Below are positions 47,000-56,610 of a stretch of 64,000 bases of DNA, piece after piece (positions within the stretch are counted from its first letter, which is position 1; each line of letters starts with the position of its first letter). The notes under the pieces are model-generated. The model was not told the origin of the DNA. It ran no database searches and saw only the letters and a list, made by a program, of their open reading frames with translations. The DNA lies in assembly GCA_019236735.1 (NCBI GenBank), contig JAFAIM010000071.1, forward strand, positions 1 through 64,000. Reading direction: 5' to 3'. The translations under genes were made by a program, and so were the position numbers. The DNA is from Burkholderiaceae bacterium (GTDB lineage: Bacteria > Pseudomonadota > Gammaproteobacteria > Burkholderiales > Burkholderiaceae_F).

Positions 47000-48496
47000 A
47001 TGACCGTCGTGTGCCGCACTGAGGAGTTGCGCCGAATCGAGGTGCAGGCCGACAGCCAGCTTCCGCCGGGCACGCTGATGGCGCGTGCCGGGCTTGCCGC
47101 TGCCCAGTGGCTCGATCGGCGCCTGTCGGTGCGACCGGCTTCGGTGCTCCTGTTGTGCGGCCCCGGCAACAACGGCGGGGACGGCTACGTATGCGCGCGC
47201 GAGCTCACTGAGCTGGGACACTCCTGCTTGTGCTGGTCGGCTTCGGCCCCGGCGTCCGCCGACGCCCAAGCCGCCTTCGCGGCATGGCAGGCCGCTGGCG
47301 GCGAGTGCACTGCGGACCTGCCGACGGAGCGTACCGAGGGTACGAACCGTCGCTTCGATCTGATCGTCGATGCGATGTTCGGCATCGGCCTGGGCCGCCC
47401 GCTGGGCGGCACATACTTGCAGGCTTCACGGTGGGCCAACGGCAGCGAAATCGACTTGGTCGCGCTGGACGTTCCTAGCGGATTGGACGCCGACCGCGGC
47501 ATCTGGGTCGGCGGCGTCGCCGGTGTACGCGCGCGCGCGACAATCACGTTCCTTGCGGACAAACCCGGGCTGCACATGGCCGACGGCTGCGATGCTGCCG
47601 GCCATGTGCGTGTCGAGAGCCTCGGGATCGAGACCGAGGCAGCAATGGGGCGCTTGAACGGACCGGGCGAGTTCGACGCGGTGCTGCGCCCGCGCCTCAA
47701 TAATTCGCACAAAGGCAGTTACGGCAGCCTTGCCGTGATCGGCGGAGGGACCGGAATGGTCGGAGCGGCGCTGCTGGCCGGGCGTGCCGCGCTGCGCCTG
47801 GGAGCCGGCCGCGTCTACGTCTGCTGCGTCGGTGCGCCCGAACTGTCCGTTGATCCTGTCTGCCCCGAACTGATGATTCGCACGCTCGACGCCATTTCAC
47901 CCGTGCAGGCGGCAGTTGTCGGCTGCGGGATGGGCACATCGGATGCCGCGCGCGCAGCACTGCGCGCGGCGCTCGAGTACGACATCCCTCTCGTTCTGGA
48001 CGCCGACGCCTTGAATCTGATCGCTTTCGAGAAGGACTTGCGACAGTCTTTGGCCGCGCGCGCTGCACCGAGCGTCTTAACGCCGCATCCGTTGGAAGCG
48101 GCGCGACTACTCGCTGGTACACCTGTGGCGCGCGCCGACGACGACCGCATCGCGACAGCCACCGGCTTGGCGCGCCAACTTCGCTCTACTATCGTCTTGA
48201 AAGGCGCTGGCAGCGTTATTGTCGATCGGCCCGGCGATCGCGAACGTTACTGGATCAATCCAACCGGAGGCCCTGCCCTTGCCACCGCCGGCACCGGAGA
48301 TGCCCTGTCGGGAATGATCGGTGCCCTGATAACCCAGCGCTTCGACGTAACGACGGCAACACTGGCGGCGGTCTGGCTGCACGGACGCGCCGCCCAAGCG
48401 CACGGAGCCGATATCGGGTTGCTGGCATCCGAGGTCGCGGCGCTGGCCGCGCGCGAGCTCGGTCGTTTGCGCAGGGGCGGCGTAGCGCTGTTCTAA
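47000..48496 (+). CDS. nnr: Bifunctional NAD(P)HX epimerase / ADP-dependent NAD(P)HX dehydratase
   Basis: Repairs hydrated NADH and NADPH. Residues 1-~215 are the epimerase (LLLCGPGNNGGDGYVCARELTELGH; DLIVDAMFGIGLGRPL; ALDVPSGLDADRG). Residues ~225-498 are the ribokinase-like dehydratase (NNSHKGSYGSLAVIGGGTGMVGAALLAGRAALRLGAGRV; LDADALNLIA; LTPHPLEAARLL; GPALATAGTGDALSGMIGALI). The length of 498 matches the fused bacterial form. GGAG precedes the ATG. It converges with an ABC gene across a palindromic element. Confidence 0.95.
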   Translation: MTVVCRTEELRRIEVQADSQLPPGTLMARAGLAAAQWLDRRLSVRPASVLLLCGPGNNGGDGYVCARELTELGHSCLCWSASAPASADAQAAFAAWQAAGGECTADLPTERTEGTNRRFDLIVDAMFGIGLGRPLGGTYLQASRWANGSEIDLVALDVPSGLDADRGIWVGGVAGVRARATITFLADKPGLHMADGCDAAGHVRVESLGIETEAAMGRLNGPGEFDAVLRPRLNNSHKGSYGSLAVIGGGTGMVGAALLAGRAALRLGAGRVYVCCVGAPELSVDPVCPELMIRTLDAISPVQAAVVGCGMGTSDAARAALRAALEYDIPLVLDADALNLIAFEKDLRQSLAARAAPSVLTPHPLEAARLLAGTPVARADDDRIATATGLARQLRSTIVLKGAGSVIVDRPGDRERYWINPTGGPALATAGTGDALSGMIGALITQRFDVTTATLAAVWLHGRAAQAHGADIGLLASEVAALAARELGRLRRGGVALF

Positions 48497-48497
48497 G

Positions 48498-48685
48498 TGC
48501 CGATCTATTCGGCCGGAGCAACCGGGGCGGTTCCGCTCGCCTACGCCCTTCGCCATCACGGGGGGCGCAGGCGGGGTTTCGTGAAGCGAAGCTTCACGCC
48601 GCCGCAGACGGCGCGCCTTGCAAGGCGCGCCGTTCCGGGCGCCTCGCTTCACCGCACCCGTTCACTCCGGCCGGATAGATCGGCG
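48498..48685. repeat. 188-bp palindromic element filling a convergent intergenic gap
   Basis: The ends are 21-bp inverted repeats (48498-48518 and 48665-48685) differing at two positions. Inside are a hairpin CGTGAAGC-GAA-GCTTCACG (48580-48598) near the centre and a perfect 26-bp palindrome (48608-48633: ACGGCGCGCCTTG and its complement). Further imperfect pairing continues inward from the ends. The element starts one base after the nnr stop and ends one base before the ABC stop. It could be a non-autonomous inverted-repeat element, a REP-like sequence, or a two-way terminator. No clear target-site duplication was found. Confidence 0.6.
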
Positions 48686-48686
48686 C

Positions 48687-49427
48687 CTAGCGCGGCGCCT
48701 CGCCGTCGTGCGCAACGATCCGCCCCGCCTTCAGCTCCAAGCGGCGTGCGCAGCGCTTTGCTACTTCCGGATCGTGCGTGACCACCACGAGGGTGGAGCC
48801 AAAGCTTCGGTTCAGATCGAACATCAGCTCGATCACGGTGGAGCCGGTCGCCGAGTCCAGGCTTCCAGTCGGTTCGTCGGCGAACAGGAGTGTGGGCTCG
48901 GTGACGAACGCACGCGCCAGGGCCACCCGCTGTTGCTCGCCGCCCGAGAGTGTGCGGGCCTCGTGGCTCGCGCGGTCGGCCAGGCCAACGCGCGACAGTA
49001 GATCCAACGCGCGCGCCCGCGCGTCCTGGTCGACGGCGGCCGAGCCGATCTCCAACGGTAGCATCACGTTTTCCAGAGCGGTCAGATGCTCCAGCAACTG
49101 GAACGATTGAAACACGAAGCCGATTCGCCCGGCACGCAGTCTGGCTCTGCCGTCCTCGTCGAGCGTCGACAGGTCGCTCCCGAACAGCCGTACAGTGCCG
49201 CTGCTCGGAACATCGAGTCCCGCCAGCAGTCCGAGCAGCGTCGATTTGCCGGATCCCGAAGCGCCACGGACCGCGAGCGTCTGCCCGGACGCCACCGTCA
49301 GATTGATATGATCCAGAATCGTCAGGCTGCCCGCCGCATCCGGGACGATCTTGCACAGATCCAATGCCTCGACTGCGAAGGCGGACGGAAATTGCCCTTG
49401 CTTGCCGCCATCCGATCCCGGTTTCAC
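48687..49427 (-). CDS. ABC transporter ATP-binding protein (YbbA/LolD-like)
   Basis: The 246-residue ATPase has Walker A GASGSGKST, Q-loop FVFQSFQLLEHLTALENVMLPLE, signature LSGGEQQRVALARA, Walker B LLFADEPTGSLD and the switch His of VTHD. The QSFQLLEHLTALENV wording is that of YbbA/LolD-type ATPases, which pair with FtsX-like permeases. E. coli YbbA is divergent from tesA and followed by permease ybbP; here tesA is divergent, but no permease follows. The start is GTG 49427; a TTG at 49364 is possible. The 5' ends of this gene and tesA overlap by 36 bases. Confidence 0.88.
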   Translation of the reverse strand: MKPGSDGGKQGQFPSAFAVEALDLCKIVPDAAGSLTILDHINLTVASGQTLAVRGASGSGKSTLLGLLAGLDVPSSGTVRLFGSDLSTLDEDGRARLRAGRIGFVFQSFQLLEHLTALENVMLPLEIGSAAVDQDARARALDLLSRVGLADRASHEARTLSGGEQQRVALARAFVTEPTLLFADEPTGSLDSATGSTVIELMFDLNRSFGSTLVVVTHDPEVAKRCARRLELKAGRIVAHDGEAPR

Positions 49428-50084
49428 CTGCTTTTGCTCGGCCTCTGTTTGCCGCTGGGTGCGCTGTTCGCTGGGGGCGCTGCGGCCGCTGCTTTTCCGT
49501 CAGCCGCGCCGCCGAATCCCACGTTTCGCACGATTCTCGTGGTCGGCGACAGCCTTTCGGCCGAATATGGATTGGCGCGCGGCACCGGCTGGGTCAGTCT
49601 GCTGTCGGACCGCGTGTCGCAACAGGAGCCGCAGTATAGCGTCGTGAACGCGAGCATCAGCGGCGACACCACGAGCGGGGGTCGCTCGCGCTTGCCGCGT
49701 TTGCTGCAAAAGTACCGGCCCGAAGTGGTCGTCCTGGAGCTGGGTGCCAACGACGGCCTCCGAGGCCTCGATCTGGCCCAGATGCGCGACAACCTGCAGG
49801 CGATGATCGATGCGTCACGGGTTGCGCACGCCCGCGTCTTGCTGATTGGCATGCGCATCCCACCGAACTACGGGCGCGACTATTCAGAGGGGTTTTTCGA
49901 CTGCTACGCGCAGCTCGCCCGCGCCAACCGAATCCCACGCGTCACCTTCCTGCTCGACGGATTTGCCGATCGGCTCGACTGGTTCCAGGCCGACCACATG
50001 CATCCGGCCGAGCGGGCGCAGCCGAGCATGCTCGACAACGTGTGGCCCAAACTGCGACCTCTGCTGGGGGCATCCGCGTCATGA
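49392..50084 (+). CDS. tesA: Arylesterase / multifunctional acyl-CoA thioesterase I (TesA)
   Basis: A periplasmic GDSL hydrolase of 230 residues. The signal peptide is [30 protein letters not shown]. The four SGNH blocks are visible: VVGDSLSAEYG (Ser), SISGDTTSGG (Gly), LELGANDGLRG (Asn) and HMHPAERAQ (catalytic Asp-x-x-His as DHMH). The only starts that keep the signal peptide are TTG 49392 or 49398; no ATG is available. The stop overlaps the mnmH ATG (ATGA). Confidence 0.9.
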   Translation: MPLLAAIRSRFHLLLLGLCLPLGALFAGGAAAAAFPSAAPPNPTFRTILVVGDSLSAEYGLARGTGWVSLLSDRVSQQEPQYSVVNASISGDTTSGGRSRLPRLLQKYRPEVVVLELGANDGLRGLDLAQMRDNLQAMIDASRVAHARVLLIGMRIPPNYGRDYSEGFFDCYAQLARANRIPRVTFLLDGFADRLDWFQADHMHPAERAQPSMLDNVWPKLRPLLGASAS

Positions 50085-51220
50085 CCTGCGCCCTGCCGGC
50101 GGCGGAGCGTGCAGGCATCCCGGATGTCGCGGGTGCACCCGATGCCTCTCGACCGGGCGCTCGCGCAAAAACCATCGGCGCCGCCGAAGCGCTCGCCGGC
50201 CTCGCGCGGTTCCATACAATCATCGACGTTCGAAGTGAATCGGAGTTCGCCTTCGACCATCTGCCGGGAGCCGTCAATTGCCCGGTGTTGAGCGACGAGG
50301 AACGCGTCCGGATCGGAACGCTATACAAGCAGGCTTCCCCATTTCACGCACGCCGAGCCGGCGCCGCCCTGGTTGCAGCCAACGTCGCGCGCCATCTGAG
50401 CAGCTGCTTGCGCGAGCGCCCGCGCGACTGGTCCGCGCTCGTGTACTGCTGGCGCGGCGGCGAACGCAGCGCGGCGCTGGTGCACGTGCTGGACCGGATC
50501 GGATGGAACGTGCACCAGCTCGAGGGCGGCTATCGAGCGTTCCGGCGCTTCGTCGTACAGGAGCTCACACGGCTGCCGCCCTTGCTGCGGATGCGCGTGC
50601 TCTGCGGCGCAACCGGCAGCGGCAAGAGCCGCCTGCTGTGGCACCTCGAGCGTTGTGGCGCACAGATGCTCGCCCTGGAATCGCTCGCGGCACACCGTGG
50701 ATCGGTCCTCGGCAATTTGCCCGGATGTCCGCAGCCCAGCCAGAAGCGATTCGAAACCCGACTATGGTGGGCGCTGCGGCAAATCGATCCGGCGCGCACC
50801 GTGTTTGTCGAATCCGAAAGCCGGCGCATCGGCAGCTGCCAGGTGCCCGACGCGCTGCTCGATGCGATGCGCAGCTCCGACTGCGTGAAACTGGAGTTGT
50901 CGGCCCAGCAGCGAATCCGGCTGTTGCGCGACGAATATCGCCACTATGAGAGCTGCCCGCAGCTGCTCGCTGAGCAGCTCGAAACGCTGGCCGCGCTGCA
51001 CGGCAAAGACGTAGTCGAACGCTGGCAATCGCTCGCTCGCAGCGGCCAGTGGGATGAGCTCGTCGCCCGCCTGTTGGAGGAGCACTACGATCCGGTCTAC
51101 AGCCGCTCGATCCGCACCAACTATCGTCGGGCGGCCGAAGCCGGGCGCGTATCACTACCGAGCGCGGACGAAGCGCAGTTCGAACAGGCAGCGCGCGAAC
51201 TGGTCGCGCAGGAGCGATAG
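50081..51220 (+). CDS. mnmH: tRNA 2-selenouridine synthase
   Basis: MnmH (SelU/YbbB) replaces sulfur at U34 of some tRNAs with selenium, via a geranylated intermediate, using selenophosphate. The 379-residue protein has an N-terminal rhodanese domain (TIIDVRSESEFAFDHLPGAVNCPV; active Cys123 in VYCWRGGERSAAL). A P-loop domain follows (VLCGATGSGKSRLLWHLE; VFVESESRRIGSCQVPD), and LLEEHYDPVYSRSI is near the C-terminus. No selD is in the window. It is coupled to tesA; ybbA, tesA and ybbB (mnmH) are also neighbours in E. coli. Confidence 0.93.
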   Translation: MTCALPAAERAGIPDVAGAPDASRPGARAKTIGAAEALAGLARFHTIIDVRSESEFAFDHLPGAVNCPVLSDEERVRIGTLYKQASPFHARRAGAALVAANVARHLSSCLRERPRDWSALVYCWRGGERSAALVHVLDRIGWNVHQLEGGYRAFRRFVVQELTRLPPLLRMRVLCGATGSGKSRLLWHLERCGAQMLALESLAAHRGSVLGNLPGCPQPSQKRFETRLWWALRQIDPARTVFVESESRRIGSCQVPDALLDAMRSSDCVKLELSAQQRIRLLRDEYRHYESCPQLLAEQLETLAALHGKDVVERWQSLARSGQWDELVARLLEEHYDPVYSRSIRTNYRRAAEAGRVSLPSADEAQFEQAARELVAQER

Positions 51221-51237
51221 CAGACCCGACCGCCCGA

Positions 51238-53154
51238 CTACTGATCCTCTTGTGGCGGCGGCGCCGACAAGTCCGCGCGGATGATCTTGGCACCAAAGCG
51301 CTCGCGCAGCGCGCGTACGAAACTCACCTCGTCGGACGACGAGATCTGTTGCAACCACTGCTGCGACGCTCCGGCGGCAGCGTCGGGGGCGGCGGCCTCG
51401 GCCGCCTTGGCCGACAGCACGTGCAGCACAAGGTACGTGCCGTTGCCTGCGTCGGCGCCGACGTAGCCCGGTAATTTGTCCGAGGCAAGCTGCATGACCG
51501 ACGCGACCGCAGCTGCGGGCAGCTGCTGCACGTCGTCGCGGCCAACCCATCGCGCAGCGTCGAATCCGTCATCACTGGCGGTTTTCTGCAGCTCGGCCAA
51601 GCGCGCCTGGCCCGCTTTGCGCGCCATTTCGGCCGCCGCCGCGCGCTGCAGCGAGCCTTTGATATTCGCCCGGACGGCTTCCAGCGGGATCGGTGCGCTC
51701 GCGTGGTAGTCGAGCACGCGTGCCGAGACGAGTGCGTTGCCGCCGATGTCGACCGCTTTCGTGTTCTGGCGCTTCGCGAGCGAATCCGCAGCGAACAGCT
51801 CCTGCAACACTGCAGGAGTCAGATCGCGCGCCGCCTCTGCCGGCGCCCCGCTGCGGGTGATGCCATCGGCCTGGTGCAACTGCAGTTGGAACTTGTCCGC
51901 TGCCGCCTTCAGTCCGGCGGCCTGCTCGTAAACAAAGTTGCTGAACTGATCCGCGACTTCGGAGAAGCGCTTTTCCGCAGCCTGCTGCCGCAGCTCGCTC
52001 TCGATCTGGTCCTTCACCTCGTCAAAAGGCTTCGTGCGCGCCGGCTCGATTCCGGTGACGCGGATGATGTGGAATCCAAAGTCGGTTTGTACAACGGCAC
52101 TGGTCTCGCCTTCCTTCAAAGAAAAGATGGCATCCTCGAAGGGCTTGACCATCATGCCGCGTCCGAACCAACCCAGATCCCCACCCTTCTGCGCCGACCC
52201 CGGATCCTTCGAATCCTCCTTGGCCAGCCGCGCAAAGTCGGCCGGATTCGCACGGACTTTTGCCAGAATCGACTCGGCCAATTTGCGCGCTTCCTCCTGC
52301 GTCGGCGCCGATCCGCCGGCACCGGAGGTGATTAGAATGTGGCTGGCACGCCGCCGCTCGGGCGCTCCCCAACGGGACAGGTTGTGTTCGTAAAAGGCGT
52401 GTACATCGTCGGCCGGAATTTTGATTTGCGAGGCAAGATCGGTCGCGCGCAGCACGACATACTCAGCCTTTACCGTCTCCGGTGTCATGTAGCGCGACTT
52501 GTTCTTTTCGTACTCGGCCCGGATCGCATCGTCGCCGATGTCGACCTTGGACAGGTACGAATCGGGTTGGAACGCCAATTCGCGAACCTCGCGCTTCTCG
52601 TGCTGCAACTTCCAAAGGCGGTCCGAGACGGTCTTCGGCAAGAAAGCGGAATCCGATACTGCTTGGACCAGCGTCCGACGGGCCAACTCGTTGCGCACAT
52701 CCGATTCGAACGCGGTCTCGTTCATCCCGCGCGACGCGAGCAGCGTGCGATAGGTGTCGTAATCGAAGTGCCCGGCCTGCTGGAACGCAGGCGTCGACCC
52801 GATCACGTCCTGCAACTGGCCATCCGTCACGAGCACGTGCGCGCGCCGGATCTCCAACTTCAGCGCACGCTCCGACAGTAGGGAGTCGAGCACGGCCTTG
52901 CGCGCCTCCGGCGTGTCGAGCGCGCGCGGGTTGAAGTTCGGCCCGAGGGTCTGCGCCATCCGGTCGATGCGCTCGCGCACCGCGACGTCCAGATCCTGCT
53001 GGCTGATCTTCTCGGGGCCAACCTTTGCGATGGAAGTATCGGTCGCGATGAATTGCCGGTACCCGTAGGCACCGGTCAGGATGAAACTCACCACGATCAC
53101 CACCATCAAGATGAACATGAAGAGGCGGTTGCGGGAGCGTATCGCGTCGAACAT
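51238..53154 (-). CDS. ppiD: Periplasmic folding chaperone PpiD
   Basis: A membrane-anchored SurA-like chaperone that meets proteins leaving SecYEG. The 638-residue protein has an N-terminal anchor ([27 protein letters not shown]) and a SurA_N-like helical region (~30-200). A parvulin domain lies near 270-370 ([14 protein letters not shown]...[62 protein letters not shown]). It lies downstream of hupB and two tRNAs, with lon and clpXP beyond: a common betaproteobacterial order. Confidence 0.95.
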   Translation of the reverse strand: MFDAIRSRNRLFMFILMVVIVVSFILTGAYGYRQFIATDTSIAKVGPEKISQQDLDVAVRERIDRMAQTLGPNFNPRALDTPEARKAVLDSLLSERALKLEIRRAHVLVTDGQLQDVIGSTPAFQQAGHFDYDTYRTLLASRGMNETAFESDVRNELARRTLVQAVSDSAFLPKTVSDRLWKLQHEKREVRELAFQPDSYLSKVDIGDDAIRAEYEKNKSRYMTPETVKAEYVVLRATDLASQIKIPADDVHAFYEHNLSRWGAPERRRASHILITSGAGGSAPTQEEARKLAESILAKVRANPADFARLAKEDSKDPGSAQKGGDLGWFGRGMMVKPFEDAIFSLKEGETSAVVQTDFGFHIIRVTGIEPARTKPFDEVKDQIESELRQQAAEKRFSEVADQFSNFVYEQAAGLKAAADKFQLQLHQADGITRSGAPAEAARDLTPAVLQELFAADSLAKRQNTKAVDIGGNALVSARVLDYHASAPIPLEAVRANIKGSLQRAAAAEMARKAGQARLAELQKTASDDGFDAARWVGRDDVQQLPAAAVASVMQLASDKLPGYVGADAGNGTYLVLHVLSAKAAEAAAPDAAAGASQQWLQQISSSDEVSFVRALRERFGAKIIRADLSAPPPQEDQ

Positions 53155-53234
53155 ATGGAATGTGGGAATGTGCGTATGGACGTCAGCAGTAGGCTGGAAA
53201 AAAGGCGAACCCCGGTTCGCCTCGACGATACGCT

Positions 53235-53311
53235 TGGCGGAGTGGACGGGACTCGAACCCGCGACCCCCGGCGTGACAGGCCGGTATTCTAACCAGCTGA
53301 ACTACCACTCC
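53235..53311 (-). tRNA. tRNA-Asp (GTC)
   Basis: The 77-nt cloverleaf has acceptor GGAGTGG/CCACTCC, anticodon loop CTGTCAC (GTC), T-arm GGGTTCGAGTCCC, discriminator G and an encoded CCA. It lies 64 bases after tRNA-Val in the same direction. Confidence 0.95.
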
Positions 53312-53375
53312 GCGCCACGGGCTGTCGTTCTGTGCTTGCTGTTGCTTCTGTCCTGCTAGGTGCTGCTGTGCTTCT

Positions 53376-53451
53376 TGGTGGGTGCTGAGAGGTTCGAACT
53401 CCCGACCTACGCCTTGTAAGGGCGCCGCTCTACCAACTGAGCTAAGCACCC
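53376..53451 (-). tRNA. tRNA-Val (TAC)
   Basis: The 76-nt cloverleaf has acceptor GGGTGCT/AGCACCC, D-arm AGCTCAGTTGGTAGAGC, anticodon loop CTTACAA (TAC), T-arm GAGTTCGAACCTC and an encoded CCA. It lies 22 bases after hupB. Confidence 0.95.
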
Positions 53452-53473
53452 CGCGCAGCGGCACCGCAACTTT

Positions 53474-53746
53474 TTAGTTTACTGCATCCTTCAGCGCCTT
53501 GCCAGCGCGGAACTTCGGAACCTTTGCAGCTTTGATTCGGATTGGTTGGTTGGTGCGCGGATTGCGACCCAAACGCGCCGCGCGCTTGCCGACCATAAAG
53601 GTCCCGAAGCCGACCAGCGTCACCGAGTTGCCTTTCTTCAAGGACGCACGAATGCCGCCGACGATCGCCTCGAGCGCGCGGCCGGCAGCCGCTTTAGAGA
53701 TATCGGCCTGACGCGCGATGTGCTCGATGAGCTCGGTCTTGTTCAC
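53474..53746 (-). CDS. hupB: DNA-binding protein HU
   Basis: A 90-residue histone-like protein that bends DNA, acting as a dimer. [29 protein letters not shown] is the helical body, and [27 protein letters not shown] holds the beta arm with the GRNP motif. The start is GTG 53746 with the strong RBS AGGGGGG; the frame open upstream is not HU-like. It lies between lon and tRNA-Val, the usual place. Confidence 0.96.
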   Translation of the reverse strand: MNKTELIEHIARQADISKAAAGRALEAIVGGIRASLKKGNSVTLVGFGTFMVGKRAARLGRNPRTNQPIRIKAAKVPKFRAGKALKDAVN

Positions 53747-53862
53747 TGGCACCCCCCTGTCCTTTTGCGACGGTCTTTTCGTTGGTTTGGTCGGATCCGA
53801 TAGGCGCCGCGCGCCAAGCCGCATTCGCCAGCGTCAGAGTCCAAGACCTATGGAACGCGGCT

Positions 53863-53891
53863 ATTCAACCGCGCGGACTTCGCAGTGTCAA
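53863..53891 (-). promoter_or_regulatory. Candidate sigma-70 promoter of hupB
   Basis: On the minus strand TTGACA (53891-53886), 17 bases, then TTGAAT (53868-53863) stands 117 bases before the hupB GTG, in the 258-base lon-hupB gap. The -35 is perfect. Confidence 0.6.
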
Positions 53892-54004
53892 GCGGGCAGG
53901 TGTCCCACGCGGTTGCAAAAGCACGCAGCCTGCGCTGCGGGCGCATTCGCATCCGCATCCTTGGCGCCAGGCCGGCGGCGCCGTCTCTACGGGCGCCGGC
54001 GCAA

Positions 54005-56437
54005 TCAGTGCTTGACGAACTCCCCCTGGACGGCCTCGGGCTTGACTGCCTCGGCCGGAGCCGGCGGAGCCGCCGCTGCCGCGGCAAGCTCCTCCTCCGT
54101 GAGCGCGATCGGCTGGCGCGTAAGCGCGATTTCGAGCACCTGGTCGATCCACTTGACCGGGATGATCTCGACGCGGTTCTTCACATTGTCCGGGATCTCG
54201 GCCAGATCCTTGGTGTTCTCCTCCGGGATCAGCACCGACTTGATCCCGCCGCGCAGCGCCGCCAGCAGCTTTTCTTTCAGGCCCCCAATCGCCAGGACCT
54301 CGCCCCGCAAGGTGATTTCACCCGTCATCGCTACGCTTGGGCGCACCGGGATCCCGCTCAAGGTCGAGATCATCGACGTCGTGATCGCGATGCCAGCGCT
54401 CGGTCCATCTTTCGGGGTGGCGCCTTCCGGAAGGTGTACGTGGATGTCGCTTTTCTCGAACATCTCATCTTTGATACCCAGGCGTCGAGCCCGTGCGCGC
54501 ACGACCGTTCGCGCCGCTTCGACCGACTCCTTCATCACGTCACCCAGCGATCCCGTCCGGATGATGTTGCCTTTGCCGGGCATGATCGCGCTTTCGATCG
54601 TCAGCAGCTCGCCGCCCACCTCGGTCCAGGCCAATCCGGTGACTTGCCCGATCTGCGCTTCTTTCTCGGCCACGCCGAACGTGTATCGGCGCACACCCAG
54701 GAACTTGTTCAGGTTCCCCGGAAGCACTCGCACCTTGGCCCCGCCTTCTTTGATCAGCGAGTTCTTAACAACCTTACGGCAGATCTTGGAGATCTCGCGC
54801 TCCAGCGCGCGCACGCCGGCCTCGCGGCTGTAATAGCGGATGATGTCGCGCACCGCGGCGGCGGTCACCTCGAGCTCCTGCTTCAGCACGCCGTTGTTCT
54901 TCATCTGCTTAGGCAGCAGAAAGCGCGTCGCGATATTGACCTTCTCGTCCTCCGTGTAGCCCGAAAGCCGGATCACCTCCATGCGGTCGAGCAGCGGCGG
55001 CGGGATGTTCATCGTGTTGGCCGTGGCCACGAACATCACGTCCGACAGGTCGTAGTCGACCTCAACGTAGTGGTCGACGAATGTGTGGTTCTGCTCCGGG
55101 TCGAGCACTTCGAGCAACGCCGAGGAAGGATCGCCGCGGAAATCCATTCCCATCTTGTCGACTTCATCGAGCAGGAACAGTGGATTGCGCACGCCGATCT
55201 TCGTCAGGTTCTGCAGAATCTTGCCCGGCATCGAGCCGATGTAGGTGCGCCGATGGCCGCGGATTTCGGCCTCGTCGCGCACGCCGCCCAGCGCCATCCT
55301 CACGAACTTGCGATTCGTTGCGCGGGCGATCGACTGCCCGAGCGAGGTTTTGCCCACGCCCGGCGCGCCGACCAGGCACAGAATCGGCGCCTTCAGGCGG
55401 TCGACCCGCTGCTGTACGGCCAGATACTCGACGATGCGCTCCTTGACCTTATCGAGGCCGTAGTGGTCCTCGTCGAGCACCCGCTGCGCGTTGCTCAGAT
55501 CGTTGTTGATCTTGCTCTTCTTGCGCCAGGGGAGGTTCACCAGCGTATCGATGTAGTTGCGCACGACCGTCGCCTCGGCGGACATCGGCGACATCAGCTT
55601 CAGCTTCTTCAACTCGGACTCGGCCTTCTGGCGCGCCTGCTTCGGCATGCGTGCAGCCTTGATCTTCTTGTCCAGTTCGTCCAGGTCGGCGCCCTCCTCG
55701 CCCTCACCGAGCTCCTTCTGGATCGCCTTGACCTGCTCGTTCAGGTAGTACTCGCGCTGGCTCTTTTCCATTTGCCGTTTCACACGGCCGCGGATGCGCT
55801 TCTCGACCTGCAGGATGTCGATCTCGGTCTCGAGCTGGCCGAGCAAGTGCTCCAGGCGCTCGTTCAGGCCGGACATCTCCAGGATCCGCTGCTTCTGCTC
55901 CAGCTTCAGCGGCAGGTGGGCGGCGATCGTATCGGCCAGCCGGCCCACTTCGTCGATCCCGGCAATCGAAGTCAGAATCTCGGCCGGAATCTTCTTGTTC
56001 AGTTTTACGTACTGGTCGAACTGGGCGACGATCGCTCGGCGCAACGCCTCCAACTCCGCGTTGCTTCCGGTTTCCGGCACCATCGGGGTCAGATCGCAGA
56101 CGAAGTGGGTCCCCATGTCCTCGATCCGGTGGATGCGGGCGCGTTGAGCGCCCTCGACCAGCACCTTCACCGTACCGTCCGGCAGCTTCAGCATCTGCAG
56201 GATGTTTGCTACGCAGCCGATCACGTAGATGTCGTCCGCCGAAGGCTCGTCCTTCGCGGCGTTTTTCTGCGCCACCAGCATGATGCTCTTGCCGGCCTCC
56301 ATTGCCGCCTCGAGCGCCTTGATCGATTTCGGCCTGCCGACGAACAGCGGGATCACCATGTGTGGGAACACGACGACGTCCCGCAGCGGCAGCAGCGGCA
56401 GCACGGTGAGTTCCTGAGGCAACGACGCAGTCGACAT
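54005..56437 (-). CDS. lon: Lon protease
   Basis: An ATP-dependent protease for misfolded and regulatory proteins. The 810-residue protein has the N-terminal substrate domain ([26 protein letters not shown]) and AAA+ motor with Walker [13 protein letters not shown] and [10 protein letters not shown]. The protease domain holds the Ser-Lys dyad ([14 protein letters not shown]; later [16 protein letters not shown]). ATG 56437 ([10 protein letters not shown]) is preferred to GTG 56452. An Ala-rich tail ends the protein. It follows clpX in the common clpP-clpX-lon order. Confidence 0.97.
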   Translation of the reverse strand: MSTASLPQELTVLPLLPLRDVVVFPHMVIPLFVGRPKSIKALEAAMEAGKSIMLVAQKNAAKDEPSADDIYVIGCVANILQMLKLPDGTVKVLVEGAQRARIHRIEDMGTHFVCDLTPMVPETGSNAELEALRRAIVAQFDQYVKLNKKIPAEILTSIAGIDEVGRLADTIAAHLPLKLEQKQRILEMSGLNERLEHLLGQLETEIDILQVEKRIRGRVKRQMEKSQREYYLNEQVKAIQKELGEGEEGADLDELDKKIKAARMPKQARQKAESELKKLKLMSPMSAEATVVRNYIDTLVNLPWRKKSKINNDLSNAQRVLDEDHYGLDKVKERIVEYLAVQQRVDRLKAPILCLVGAPGVGKTSLGQSIARATNRKFVRMALGGVRDEAEIRGHRRTYIGSMPGKILQNLTKIGVRNPLFLLDEVDKMGMDFRGDPSSALLEVLDPEQNHTFVDHYVEVDYDLSDVMFVATANTMNIPPPLLDRMEVIRLSGYTEDEKVNIATRFLLPKQMKNNGVLKQELEVTAAAVRDIIRYYSREAGVRALEREISKICRKVVKNSLIKEGGAKVRVLPGNLNKFLGVRRYTFGVAEKEAQIGQVTGLAWTEVGGELLTIESAIMPGKGNIIRTGSLGDVMKESVEAARTVVRARARRLGIKDEMFEKSDIHVHLPEGATPKDGPSAGIAITTSMISTLSGIPVRPSVAMTGEITLRGEVLAIGGLKEKLLAALRGGIKSVLIPEENTKDLAEIPDNVKNRVEIIPVKWIDQVLEIALTRQPIALTEEELAAAAAAPPAPAEAVKPEAVQGEFVKH

Positions 56438-56596
56438 ATGCGGATCTTCCACGGCTCAATGCCGCGCAAATGGGGACAAACGGGACCAATTCAATAGCAC
56501 AGTGGGCCGGCCCCACGGCCAATCCCACTCTAGCACGGTGGAGGCTCGGCAAATGACCCTAAAGCCATGCCGGAACGGGTGTAGTTTTCTTCGCTG

Positions 56597-56610
56597 GGGC
56601 GGCGCCGCCC
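56597..56610. repeat. Perfect 14-bp GC palindrome after clpX
   Basis: GGGCGGCGCCGCCC overlaps the clpX stop by one base in the clpX-lon gap. It could form a hairpin at the end of the clpX message, but no U-run follows, so termination is uncertain. Confidence 0.35.
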
